NCBI GenBank assembly: GCA_902785945.1
Contig: CADAAR010000006.1
Coordinates: 1-64,000 of the forward strand
Reading direction: 5' to 3'
From: an uncultured Prevotellaceae bacterium
Lineage (GTDB): Bacteria; Bacteroidota; Bacteroidia; Bacteroidales; Bacteroidaceae
DNA: 64,000 nt
The notes below the pieces were generated by a model. It did no database searches, had not been told where the DNA came from, and saw only the letters and a list, made by a program, of their open reading frames with translations. This document shows positions 48,982-57,309 of the stretch, one piece after another; position 1 is the stretch's first letter, and every line of letters begins with the position of its first letter. A program made the position numbers and the translations under genes.

Positions 48982-50496
48982 ATGGAGAATCGGAAATCAG
49001 TTGTGGTCATGAATGTAGTGAAACTGGTATTAATACTATTCACTATTCATTATTCACTCTTCACTCTCGCCCAAAAGCGGGAAATGCGTGGTGCGTGGAT
49101 TCAATGTGTCAACGGACAGTTTCAGGGTATGGGTACCCAGAAGATGCAACAGACGCTGACCTATCAGCTCGACGAGTTGCAGAAGGACGGTGTGAATGTG
49201 ATTATCTTCCAGGTACGTCCCGAGTGCGACGCTCTCTACGAGAGCAAGCTCGAGCCTTGGAGCCGTTTCCTCACAGGTCAGCAGGGTAGGGCTCCGCAGC
49301 CTTACTGGGATCCGCTGCAATGGATGATTAACGAGTGTCACAAGCGTGGCATGGAACTGCATGCCTGGATTAATCCCTATCGTGCTAAGACGAAGACCAC
49401 CAAGCTGTTGGCCTCGAATCATATTGCCGTTAGGAAACCCATGAGTTGTTTCGCTTACGATGATATGTTTATCCTGAATCCTGGTATGGCTGAGAACCGC
49501 GATTATATCTGCGAAGTGGCCAAAGATATCGTCACCCGTTATGATGTCGACGGTATTCACATGGACGACTATTTCTATCCCTATCCCGTGCAGGGTGAGA
49601 CGATTCCCGATGCAGAGCAATTCCGTCTGAATAACAACGGTATCAAGAATATCAACGACTGGCGACGCTATAACGTGAACCTCTTTATCGAGCAGTTCTA
49701 TAAGACCGTACATGAAACAAAACCCTGGGTGAAGGTCGGTATCTCGCCTTTCGGCATCTATCGTAATAAGCGCAGTTCTGAGATTGGCAGTAACACTAAT
49801 GGTCTGCAGAACTACGACGACCTCTACGCCGACATTCTGTTGTGGGTGAACAACGGTTGGCTCGATTACAACGTGCCACAGATCTACTGGGAGATTGGCA
49901 ATAAGGCCGCTGATTACGATACGCTCATTAAATGGTGGAACCAGCATGCCTCTGGTCGTCCGCTTATTATCGGCGAGGATGTGGAGCGTACGGTGAAGTA
50001 TTCCGATCCGCAGAACCCCAACAGTCACCAGTTGGCTGCCAAGATGCGACTCCATCAGCAACTGCCTGGTGTGAAAGGCACCGTATTGTGGTATGCCAAG
50101 GCGGCTGTCGACAATGTTGGTAATTATGGCACCGCCCTCCGCAATACCTATTGGCGCCATCCTGCCTTGCAGCCCGATATGTCGTTCATCGACAGCAAGA
50201 CGCCTGGTAAGGTGCGTAAGGTGAAACCCGTTTGGACGGCGGATGGTTATATTCTTTTCTGGACCGAACCGAAGAGTAAGGACTGGCGTGATACAGCCAC
50301 AAAGTATGCGGTGTATCGCTTTGCCAAGGGCGAGAAGGTGAACATTGACGATGCTACGAAGATGGTAGCCATCACCAGTCAGCCCTTCTACAAGCTGCCT
50401 TATCAGGATGGTCGTCAGAAATACACTTATGTGGTAACGGCACTCAACCGTTTGCAGAACGAGAGTAAGATAGTGAAAAAGAAGGTGAAGTTATGA
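48982..50496 (+). CDS. Exported GHL10-type glycoside hydrolase-like protein (first copy)
   Basis: A 504-residue protein. The N-terminal hydrophobic signal is partly encoded by the heptamer repeat (LFTIHYSLFTLAQ). The DUF187/GHL10 (PF02638-type) barrel shows MRGAWIQCVNGQF, GVNVIIFQVRPECDALYESK, WDPLQWMINECHKRGMELHA and DGIHMDDYFYPYP, and VPQIYWEIGN. A C-terminal fibronectin-like domain follows (about 400-500). An alternative start at 49009 keeps the signal intact. It shares fold and order with 61512-62981. Substrate unknown. Overlaps the following lipoprotein by 4 nt. Confidence 0.88.
   Translation: MENRKSVVVMNVVKLVLILFTIHYSLFTLAQKREMRGAWIQCVNGQFQGMGTQKMQQTLTYQLDELQKDGVNVIIFQVRPECDALYESKLEPWSRFLTGQQGRAPQPYWDPLQWMINECHKRGMELHAWINPYRAKTKTTKLLASNHIAVRKPMSCFAYDDMFILNPGMAENRDYICEVAKDIVTRYDVDGIHMDDYFYPYPVQGETIPDAEQFRLNNNGIKNINDWRRYNVNLFIEQFYKTVHETKPWVKVGISPFGIYRNKRSSEIGSNTNGLQNYDDLYADILLWVNNGWLDYNVPQIYWEIGNKAADYDTLIKWWNQHASGRPLIIGEDVERTVKYSDPQNPNSHQLAAKMRLHQQLPGVKGTVLWYAKAAVDNVGNYGTALRNTYWRHPALQPDMSFIDSKTPGKVRKVKPVWTADGYILFWTEPKSKDWRDTATKYAVYRFAKGEKVNIDDATKMVAITSQPFYKLPYQDGRQKYTYVVTALNRLQNESKIVKKKVKL
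49038..49065 (-). repeat. TAGTGAA-type heptamer repeat inside a signal peptide
   Basis: Four units on the plus strand (ATTCACT, ATTCATT, ATTCACT, CTTCACT) lie in frame and encode TIHYSLFTL of the GHL10-like precursor. Confidence 0.85.
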
Positions 50497-51170
50497 AACA
50501 GTTCAGGAGGTGTTTTCTTCCGCTGCTGGGTGTGGTGTTGCTGACAGCGTGTGGCAACAAGAAGATGTCGCCCACAGATATGCAGCAGAAACTCGACAGT
50601 ATTGCCAGACTCGAGACCATTGAGCAACTCGAGATGCAGGGTATTCATATCGGTAAGGATGTCAGTCCTATCCAGCTTTTCTTCGATAGCCTGAACATCC
50701 AGCCGCTGCCCGTTCGCTATTCCGACGACTATGTGAAATACCTACCCAACTATACATCGGTGCCCTACGAGCTAGTTAAGTTTATGAATTTCGAAGGGCG
50801 CACCGATCCCAAGGCCATCGCTTTGCCTGAGAGTGCAGGTGCCCGCTTGATGATTCTTGCTGCCGACGAGGGCGACGGGCTTTACTCACTCTGGCTCTAT
50901 TCGCTCGACGACGACTACATGCCCGTTGACAAGCTTTGTCTGTATGCTACCAGTAAGGAGGAACAGAAAGAGAACGAACTGGCCGATCCGGAGGATAAAC
51001 TCATCCAGGATTTTGTGATTACCAGTGATTACGAGGTTCGCCTGACTGACTATTCGGGCAAGTTCCAGGCAGAGGTACAGAAGGTGTACCACGTCGATAT
51101 GTCGCGCAAATTTTCAGAAGATCAGGAAATCGACTACGAACAGAACGGTTCCGACGGTATCGTCGAATAA
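50493..51170 (+). CDS. Putative lipoprotein of unknown function
   Basis: A 225-residue protein with a lipobox (LLGVVLLTACGNKK). The mature part starts with a helical stretch (MQQKLDSIARLETIEQLEMQ) and continues as a mixed alpha/beta domain with a strongly acidic end. It overlaps the GHL10-like gene by 4 nt and converges on the gene at 51183. No family recognised. Confidence 0.75.
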   Translation: MKQFRRCFLPLLGVVLLTACGNKKMSPTDMQQKLDSIARLETIEQLEMQGIHIGKDVSPIQLFFDSLNIQPLPVRYSDDYVKYLPNYTSVPYELVKFMNFEGRTDPKAIALPESAGARLMILAADEGDGLYSLWLYSLDDDYMPVDKLCLYATSKEEQKENELADPEDKLIQDFVITSDYEVRLTDYSGKFQAEVQKVYHVDMSRKFSEDQEIDYEQNGSDGIVE

Positions 51171-51182
51171 GGGGATAGGGGC

Positions 51183-51626
51183 TTAGGCGTCTTTCAGCAG
51201 ATTGTCGAGAAATTCGTCAAGGTCCTTGTCCAGATCTTGCATCATATCGTCGTCGATAATCACCAGGTCATCGTCCACGATATACAGTTCCTCTATAGGC
51301 TCTTTCTCGTCGTTCTCCAGCACAAACGTGAAGGGCTTCATGATTCCCATTTTTTCCACCAGCTCTTTCTGATGCTCAATGCACTTACGGATGATGGGAG
51401 GGATGGCCGAGTAGAAGTCATCGTCGGTATTGTCGATCCATTGCTCCACAAGACCGCGCGTGATTTCCTCATCGCTGTCGTCGAAGGTTATCAACTCACC
51501 TGAATCTTGGAAGACTCTTACGTGGATGTCGGTCATGACCGAGGTGTTGGGATCGGCGGGAAACTTATCCGTTGTTTTACGGATAGTACGCTCAATTTGC
51601 TGTAGTGTCTGTTCAGTCGCTTTCAT
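51183..51626 (-). CDS. Acidic protein of unknown function
   Basis: A 147-residue protein without signal peptide. The C-terminal third is extremely acidic (YIVDDDLVIIDDDMMQDLDK then DLDEFLDNLLKDA). The first part is helical (MKATEQTLQQIERTIRKTTD). A -7 box lies 21 nt upstream, so it is its own unit. It ends 12 nt from the convergent lipoprotein gene with no clear terminator. It could be a nucleic-acid mimic or a chaperone-like protein; that is a guess. Confidence 0.72.
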   Translation of the reverse strand: MKATEQTLQQIERTIRKTTDKFPADPNTSVMTDIHVRVFQDSGELITFDDSDEEITRGLVEQWIDNTDDDFYSAIPPIIRKCIEHQKELVEKMGIMKPFTFVLENDEKEPIEELYIVDDDLVIIDDDMMQDLDKDLDEFLDNLLKDA

Positions 51627-51647
51627 CTTATTTCTGCTTTCTCACGG

Positions 51648-51655
51648 CAAAAGTA
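51648..51655 (-). promoter_or_regulatory. -7 box for the 51183 gene
   Basis: TACTTTTG on the minus strand (CAAAAGTA), followed by CCGTGAG. No convincing -33 box. Confidence 0.5.
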
Positions 51656-51716
51656 ATAAAAAAGTTTGAAATCGCAAACGATTACGGCCTTTTTTAGGAA
51701 AAAAAAAGTGTTTTCG

Positions 51717-51747
51717 CTTGTTTTTTAATAAATATGTAGTACCTTTG
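51717..51747 (+). promoter_or_regulatory. Rnf operon promoter
   Basis: CTTG at 51717-51720 and TACCTTTG at 51740-51747, 19 bp apart, followed by CAGA. It leaves a leader of about 20 nt. Confidence 0.7.
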
Positions 51748-51775
51748 CAGAATGTAAAGTCTACATTGCAAATCC

Positions 51776-52186
51776 ATGAGTCAGAAGATATCGCATACAG
51801 GCGTCATAGAAAGGATAGAGGGCGGTAGCATGAAGGTGCGCATCGTTCAGACTTCCGCCTGTGCTGCCTGTAAGGTGGCCAGTCATTGTAATGCGGCTGA
51901 GTCGAAGGTGAAGATCGTGGATGTATTTGGTTGTGACACAACTAATTACTCGACGGGTCAGGAAGTGACGGTGTGGGCTTCGAAGGATGTGGCCAACAAG
52001 GCTTTGCTCTTGGGTTTTGGTGTTCCCTTCCTGTTGTTGGTCTCTGTGCTGATGATAGCGCTGCGACTGACGGCTAGCGAGGGTGTTGCTGCGCTCGTGG
52101 CCTTGGGCTCGCTGGTGCCTTATTACTTTGTGCTGTGGTTGCTTCGTGACCGTATCCAGCGCGGCATTTCGTTTCAGATAGAATAA
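51776..52186 (+). CDS. rseC: RseC/SoxR-reducing-type protein, first gene of the Rnf operon
   Basis: A 136-residue protein. The N-terminal part has the four-cysteine pattern of the RseC family (SACAACKVASHCNAAE, then VDVFGCDTTNYS). Two transmembrane helices follow (about 82-100 and 105-125). Proteins of this family are encoded beside Rnf or Rsx genes, where they are linked to SoxR reduction in enterobacteria; here the role is probably in Rnf assembly or iron-sulfur maturation, which is inference. RnfB follows after 24 nt. Confidence 0.88.
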   Translation: MSQKISHTGVIERIEGGSMKVRIVQTSACAACKVASHCNAAESKVKIVDVFGCDTTNYSTGQEVTVWASKDVANKALLLGFGVPFLLLVSVLMIALRLTASEGVAALVALGSLVPYYFVLWLLRDRIQRGISFQIE

Positions 52187-52210
52187 CATAACTAATAAAA
52201 TAAAGCATTT

Positions 52211-53080
52211 ATGAATTTCATCTTGATTGCAGTAATTGTCTTGGGAGCTATCGGCTTGATAGCAGCCATTGTGCTGTTTGCCGCCTCCAAGAAGTTTGCT
52301 GTCTATGAAGATCCCCGTATTGCACAGGTGGGCGAGTTGTTGCCTGGTGCCAACTGCGGTGGATGTGGATTCCCTGGCTGTAGCGGAATGGCTGATGCTC
52401 TCGTGAAAGGGGCTGATGTCGGTAGCATTGATGGACTCTCGTGTCCTGTTGGTGGTGCAGAGACCATGGGAAAGGTTGCTGATCTGTTGGGAATGGCGAT
52501 TGCCAATTCCGAGCCGATGGTGGCCGTTGTGAGATGTAATGGCACTTGTGAGCATCGCGTGAAGATTGCTGAATATGCTGGTCTGCGTACTTGTGCTGCC
52601 ATGCATGCCTGTGGCGCTGGTGAGACGGCCTGCGGCTTTGGCTGTTTGGGCTGTGGCGACTGTGAGGCTGCCTGTCATTTCGGTGCCATTAAGGTGAATC
52701 CTGAGACGGGTATCCCTGAGGTCGACGAGGAGAAGTGTACCTCCTGCGGCGCCTGTGTGAAGGCTTGTCCGCGTGGCATCATCGAGCTCCGCAAGAAGGG
52801 TCCGAAGGGTAGACGAGTGTTTGTCAGCTGTGTCAACAAAGACAAGGGTCCTGCAGCCATGAAGGCCTGTGCCGTCAGTTGCATCGGCTGTGGTAAGTGT
52901 GAGAAGGAATGTCCCTTCGGTGCCATCACCGTTGAGAACAATCTGGCTTACATCGACTTCGAGAAGTGTCGTTTGTGTCGCAAGTGCGAGAAGGTGTGTC
53001 CGAAGCATGCCATCGTCGCTGTGAATTTCCCGGCGCCTAAGCCAAAGCCCGAAGAAGAAAGAAAGGAGGAAACCGTATGA
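52211..53080 (+). CDS. rnfB: Rnf complex subunit RnfB
   Basis: A 289-residue protein. An N-terminal membrane helix (about 3-25) is followed by the Fe-S motif NCGGCGFPGCSGMADAL. Four further 4Fe-4S motifs follow: CLGCGDCEAACHFG, CTSCGACVKACPRG, CIGCGKCEKECPFG and CRLCRKCEKVCPKH. RnfB takes electrons from reduced ferredoxin into the complex. It overlaps rnfC by 4 nt. Confidence 0.96.
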   Translation: MNFILIAVIVLGAIGLIAAIVLFAASKKFAVYEDPRIAQVGELLPGANCGGCGFPGCSGMADALVKGADVGSIDGLSCPVGGAETMGKVADLLGMAIANSEPMVAVVRCNGTCEHRVKIAEYAGLRTCAAMHACGAGETACGFGCLGCGDCEAACHFGAIKVNPETGIPEVDEEKCTSCGACVKACPRGIIELRKKGPKGRRVFVSCVNKDKGPAAMKACAVSCIGCGKCEKECPFGAITVENNLAYIDFEKCRLCRKCEKVCPKHAIVAVNFPAPKPKPEEERKEETV

Positions 53081-54444
53081 ATATCAGAACATTTAGTATA
53101 GGTGGTATCCACCCCGAGGAGAACAAACTCACTCACGAAGCTGCGACGCAAGTAGCTGCGCTACCCAAGCAGGCCATCTTCCCGTTGAGTCAGCATATCG
53201 GCGCCCCCGCTAAGCCCGTGGTCCAGAAAGGCGATAAGGTGAAGGTGGGTACGATGATTGCCGAGGCTGGTGGCTTTGTGTCTGCTCCGATTTTCTCATC
53301 CGTCAGCGGTACCGTTTTTAAGATCGATACTGCCATCGACGCCACAGGCTATCGCAAGCCAGTGATCATCATCAATGTCGAGGGCGACGAATGGGAAGAA
53401 AGTATCGACCGCTCCGATAAACTGGAGACCGTTGAGGCGCATCCGGAACTCACGCCCGAAGAGATTGTTAACCGTATCAAGGACGCTGGTGTCGTGGGTA
53501 TGGGGGGCGCCTGTTTCCCGACGTTTATCAAGCTCACGCCTCCGCCAACGGCCAAGGCTGAGTGTGTCATTATCAATGCCGTAGAGTGCGAGCCTTATAT
53601 CACCGCCGACTTCCGACTGATGATGGAGCATGCCGACGAGATTCTCGTGGGTCTTGAACTGCTCATGATGGGTGCGAAGGTTACCACAGGCTATATCGGT
53701 ATTGAGACCAATAAGATGCCTGCCATCGAACTGCTCACGCAGAAGTCTGCCGAGAAATTCGGCGGTTCGAAGTATACGGTCGAGGTAGTGCCCTTGAAGC
53801 AGCGCTATCCGCAGGGAGGTGAGAAGCAGCTCGTCGATGCTGTCATCCAACGTCAGGTGCCTGCGCCGCCTGCCATTCCCGTGAATGTAGGTGCCATCGT
53901 GCAGAACGTGGGTACGGCCTTCGCCGTCTACGAGGCGGTCATGAAGCACAAGCCCCTGTTCGAGCGTTATACCACGGTTACGGGCAAGCGTCTGGCTAAT
54001 CCCAGTAACTTCCTTGTCCGCATGGGAACGCCTATGCAGCAACTCATCGACGCCTGTGGCGGCATGCCTGAGGGCGACAACAAACTGCTGGCTGGCGGTC
54101 CGATGATGGGTAAGGCGCTCACCTCTACCGAAGTGCCTATCTGCAAGGGTACCAACTCCGTGACGATCATCTCCGACGACGAGGCCCGTCGTAAGGAGCC
54201 GCAGCCCTGCATCCGTTGTGCCAAGTGCGTAGGCGCTTGTCCGATGGGCTTGGAGCCTTATCTGCTTGCCAAGCTCTCTGAGGTGAAGAACTGGGAGCGT
54301 GCCGAAAGCGAGGATATCGTCAGCTGCATCGAGTGTGGCTCGTGCCAGTTCACGTGTCCTGCCCATCGTCCGCTGCTCGACAACATCCGTCAGGGCAAGT
54401 CTACCGTCATGGGAATTATTCGAAACCGTAATGCAAAGAAATAA
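53077..54444 (+). CDS. rnfC: Rnf complex subunit RnfC
   Basis: A 455-residue peripheral subunit. GMGGACFPTFIKL is the NADH/FMN-binding glycine-rich site related to NuoF, followed by IINAVECEPYITADFRLM. Two 4Fe-4S motifs lie near the C-terminus: CIRCAKCVGACPMG and CIECGSCQFTCPAH. It hands electrons to NAD+. No long C-terminal Ala/Lys repeat like that of E. coli RsxC is present. rnfD follows after 1 nt. Confidence 0.96.
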   Translation: MNIRTFSIGGIHPEENKLTHEAATQVAALPKQAIFPLSQHIGAPAKPVVQKGDKVKVGTMIAEAGGFVSAPIFSSVSGTVFKIDTAIDATGYRKPVIIINVEGDEWEESIDRSDKLETVEAHPELTPEEIVNRIKDAGVVGMGGACFPTFIKLTPPPTAKAECVIINAVECEPYITADFRLMMEHADEILVGLELLMMGAKVTTGYIGIETNKMPAIELLTQKSAEKFGGSKYTVEVVPLKQRYPQGGEKQLVDAVIQRQVPAPPAIPVNVGAIVQNVGTAFAVYEAVMKHKPLFERYTTVTGKRLANPSNFLVRMGTPMQQLIDACGGMPEGDNKLLAGGPMMGKALTSTEVPICKGTNSVTIISDDEARRKEPQPCIRCAKCVGACPMGLEPYLLAKLSEVKNWERAESEDIVSCIECGSCQFTCPAHRPLLDNIRQGKSTVMGIIRNRNAKK

Positions 54445-54445
54445 T

Positions 54446-55444
54446 ATGGGAAAATTAATAGTTTCACTTTCGCCACACGCCCACGGTACTGACAGCGTAG
54501 AGCGCAACATGTATGGTGTGATTATCGCCCTGATGCCCGCCCTGCTCGTGTCGTTCTACTTCTTCGGCCTGGGGTCGGTTGTTGTAACGGCAACGAGTGT
54601 GGCAGCCTGCGTCTTCTTTGAGTGGGCAATCAGCAAGTATATCCTGAAGCAGGAGCGCAATACGGTGATGGATGGCTCGGCCATTCTCACAGGTCTGCTC
54701 CTGGCATTCAACCTCCCGTCGAACCTCCCTGCTTGGATCATCATCATTGGTGCACTCTTCGCCATCGGTGTGGCCAAGATGACATTCGGAGGACTCGGCA
54801 ATAACCTCTTTAATCCTGCGCTTGTTGGTCGTGCAGCCCTGCTCGTGGCCTTCCCTGCACAGATGACCACATGGCCGAAGGTAGGCCAGCTTGGCAGCTA
54901 TCTCGATGCTGAAACGGGTGCTACACCGCTTTCTATTATGAAATGGGCCATCAAGAATGGCGATGCCAGTGTGCTCGACCAGCTGCCTTCATCACTGGAA
55001 CTCTTCTTGGGTAACCATCCCGACGGAGCCGGAGCTATGGGTGAGATCTGTGCCCTTGCACTCATCCTCGGACTCTGCTACATGCTCTGGAAGAAGATCA
55101 TCACCTGGCACATCCCCGTCAGCATCATCGGTACTGTATTCGTGTTCGCAGGTCTACTCCATCTGGCTAATCCTGCCTATGCTGATCCTGTATCCGTGAT
55201 CCTCTCCGGAGGTCTGATGCTCGGCGCCATCTTCATGGCTACCGACTATGTCACCTCGCCGATGACGCCGAAGGGACAGCTTATCTATGGTGTGGCTATC
55301 GGATTCCTCACGGTGGTGATTCGTAACTGGGGTGCTTATCCCGAGGGTATGTCGTTCGCTATTCTGATTATGAATGCGTTCACGCCGCTGATTAATAATT
55401 ATGTGAAACCCAAGCGCTTCGGTGAAGTGCCTGCTAAGAAATAA
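54446..55444 (+). CDS. rnfD: Rnf complex subunit RnfD
   Basis: A 332-residue integral membrane protein from the ATG at 54446 (MGKLIVSLSPHAHGTDSVER). It has eight to ten hydrophobic helices. The ETGATPLSIM segment (about 155-164) contains the Thr that carries covalent FMN in NqrB/RnfD proteins. It is part of the ion-translocating core. An apparent upstream extension to 54299 lies inside rnfC and is not used. Confidence 0.95.
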   Translation: MGKLIVSLSPHAHGTDSVERNMYGVIIALMPALLVSFYFFGLGSVVVTATSVAACVFFEWAISKYILKQERNTVMDGSAILTGLLLAFNLPSNLPAWIIIIGALFAIGVAKMTFGGLGNNLFNPALVGRAALLVAFPAQMTTWPKVGQLGSYLDAETGATPLSIMKWAIKNGDASVLDQLPSSLELFLGNHPDGAGAMGEICALALILGLCYMLWKKIITWHIPVSIIGTVFVFAGLLHLANPAYADPVSVILSGGLMLGAIFMATDYVTSPMTPKGQLIYGVAIGFLTVVIRNWGAYPEGMSFAILIMNAFTPLINNYVKPKRFGEVPAKK

Positions 55445-55459
55445 GGGAGGACCATAAGC

Positions 55460-56086
55460 ATGAAGAAATTAGAATCATCTTTATTAAACATGGTGCTGGT
55501 GCTCACTGGAGTAGCAGTCATCATGGGTGGTATCCTGGCTTATGTGAACCATCTGACGGAAGGTCCTATCAACGACCAGAAAGCAAAAGCGCTGGCTGAC
55601 GGTATCAAGACGGTGATGTGTGTGAGCGACCTGAAGGTTGCAAAGACCGACACCGTGAAACAGAATGATGCCAAGGGCAAGGAAATAACCTATATCGTCT
55701 ATCAGACACAGGATGCCCAGGGCAAGGACCTTGGTGCAGCCGTAGAGAGTACTACCGGTGGATTCGGTGGCGACCTGAAGGTGCTTGTTGGTTTCGATCC
55801 CGAGGGCATGATCTTAGGTTATGCACTTCTGGAACATGCTGAGACGCCAGGTCTCGGTGCCAAGGCCGACAAGTGGTTCCAGAAGGGTGAGAAGGGAGAC
55901 ATCATCGGTAAGGACCCGAAGGAACCCTTGACCGTTTCGAAGGACGGTGGACAGGTGGATGCCATCACAGCCTCTACCATCACCAGCCGTGCCTTCCTGC
56001 TCGCTGTCAACAATGCTTATAGCGCTTACAAGAATACGCCTGTCGATGCACAGACCGGCGCTACGAAACAAGAAAAGGAGGACTAA
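55460..56086 (+). CDS. rnfG: Rnf complex subunit RnfG
   Basis: A 208-residue protein with one N-terminal membrane helix (about 7-28) and an extracytoplasmic FMN-binding domain. VDAITASTITSRAF holds the Thr-linked FMN site (S/TGATxxS-type, here TASTITS). GHAETPGLGAKAD-like HAETPGLGAKADKW is the second flavin contact. It follows rnfD with a 15-nt gap and precedes rnfE by 3 nt. Confidence 0.95.
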   Translation: MKKLESSLLNMVLVLTGVAVIMGGILAYVNHLTEGPINDQKAKALADGIKTVMCVSDLKVAKTDTVKQNDAKGKEITYIVYQTQDAQGKDLGAAVESTTGGFGGDLKVLVGFDPEGMILGYALLEHAETPGLGAKADKWFQKGEKGDIIGKDPKEPLTVSKDGGQVDAITASTITSRAFLLAVNNAYSAYKNTPVDAQTGATKQEKED

Positions 56087-56089
56087 GAT

Positions 56090-56674
56090 ATGAACGCAAT
56101 ACAGATTATCAAGAATGGCATCGTTAAAGAGAACCCCACGTTCGTCCTGATGCTCGGTATGTGTCCAACGCTGGCCACCACCACCTCAGCCATTAACGGT
56201 ATGGCGATGGGTCTGGCAACGATGGCGGTGCTCATCTGCACCAACTTCGTTATCTCGTGTCTGAAATCCATCACGCCCGATAAGGTGCGCATCCCCGTGT
56301 TCATCGTAGTGATTGCTGCCTTCGTGACCATCCTGCAACTGGTCATCAAGGCCTTCCTGCCCGACATTGACGCGGCCCTCGGACTCTTCATTCCGCTGAT
56401 TGTGGTCAACTGTGTCATCCTCGGACGTGCGGAGGCTTTCGCTGCCAAGAACTCGCCCGTAGCTGCGCTCTTTGACGGCATCGGCATCGGTCTTGGCTTC
56501 ACCATCGGACTGACACTCTTAGGCATCTGTCGTGAGCTCCTGGGCAATGGCTCTGTCTTCGGACTGACGCTGCTGCCCGAGACTTACAACATCCTGCTCT
56601 TCGTGCTGCCTCCGGGTGCTTTCATCACCCTCGGCTTCCTCATTGCCATCGTCAACAAACTCAGAAACGCATAA
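56090..56674 (+). CDS. rnfE: Rnf complex subunit RnfE
   Basis: A 194-residue integral membrane protein with six helices. NPTFVLMLGMCPTLATTTSA and LGICRELLGNGSVFG are family patterns, including the Cys and the charged Glu-Arg of the NqrD/RnfE group. It belongs to the ion channel core with RnfA. Gap to rnfA is 3 nt. Confidence 0.95.
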   Translation: MNAIQIIKNGIVKENPTFVLMLGMCPTLATTTSAINGMAMGLATMAVLICTNFVISCLKSITPDKVRIPVFIVVIAAFVTILQLVIKAFLPDIDAALGLFIPLIVVNCVILGRAEAFAAKNSPVAALFDGIGIGLGFTIGLTLLGICRELLGNGSVFGLTLLPETYNILLFVLPPGAFITLGFLIAIVNKLRNA

Positions 56675-56677
56675 GAT

Positions 56678-57280
56678 ATGGAATACATACTGATTTTCAT
56701 TAGCGCCATTTTCGTGAACAACATCGTGTTGTCACAGTTCCTTGGCATCTGTCCGTTCCTCGGTGTATCCAAGAAGATCGACACCTCGCTGGGCATGTCG
56801 GCAGCCGTCGCTTTCGTGCTGACGCTCGCCACCATCGTTACATGGCTGGTGCAGAAATATGTGCTCGACGCTTTCGGGCTGCAGTATCTGCAGACCATCG
56901 CCTTCATCCTCGTCATCGCCTCGCTGGTGCAGATGGTCGAGATCGTCTTGAAGAAGGTGTCGCCAGCCCTCTATCAGGCTCTCGGCATCTTCCTGCCGCT
57001 CATTACCACCAACTGTGCTGTGCTCGGTGTGGCCATCCTCGTCATCCAGAAAGACTTCAACCTGCTGCAGTCGGTGGTCTATGCCTTCTCTACAGCCATT
57101 GGCTTCGGACTGGCGCTGACCGTGTTTGCCGGTATGCGTGAGCAGCTCGAACTGGTTAAGATTCCTAAGGGCATGCAGGGCATGGCCATCGTCATGCTCT
57201 CGGCCGGTCTGCTCTCGCTCGCCTTCATGGGCTTTTCGGGTGTCGATGGCGGACTGAAGGTGTTGTTCGGACTCGACTAA
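56678..57280 (+). CDS. rnfA: Rnf complex subunit RnfA
   Basis: A 200-residue integral membrane protein with six helices, homologous to RnfE in inverted topology. NIVLSQFLGICPFLGVSKKI and LPLITTNCAVLGVAILV contain the cysteines that hold an intramembrane Fe-S cluster with RnfE. It is the last gene of the cluster (order B-C-D-G-E-A). No terminator follows; the serine hydrolase begins 29 nt later. Confidence 0.96.
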   Translation: MEYILIFISAIFVNNIVLSQFLGICPFLGVSKKIDTSLGMSAAVAFVLTLATIVTWLVQKYVLDAFGLQYLQTIAFILVIASLVQMVEIVLKKVSPALYQALGIFLPLITTNCAVLGVAILVIQKDFNLLQSVVYAFSTAIGFGLALTVFAGMREQLELVKIPKGMQGMAIVMLSAGLLSLAFMGFSGVDGGLKVLFGLD

Positions 57281-57309
57281 ACACATTTTATATATAACAC
57301 AACTGAACT

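Noticed and set aside
51761-54510. Long minus-strand open frames opposite rnfB and rnfC
   Set aside because: Antisense to clear Rnf subunits; composition (His/Thr/Arg-rich) is that of shadow frames.
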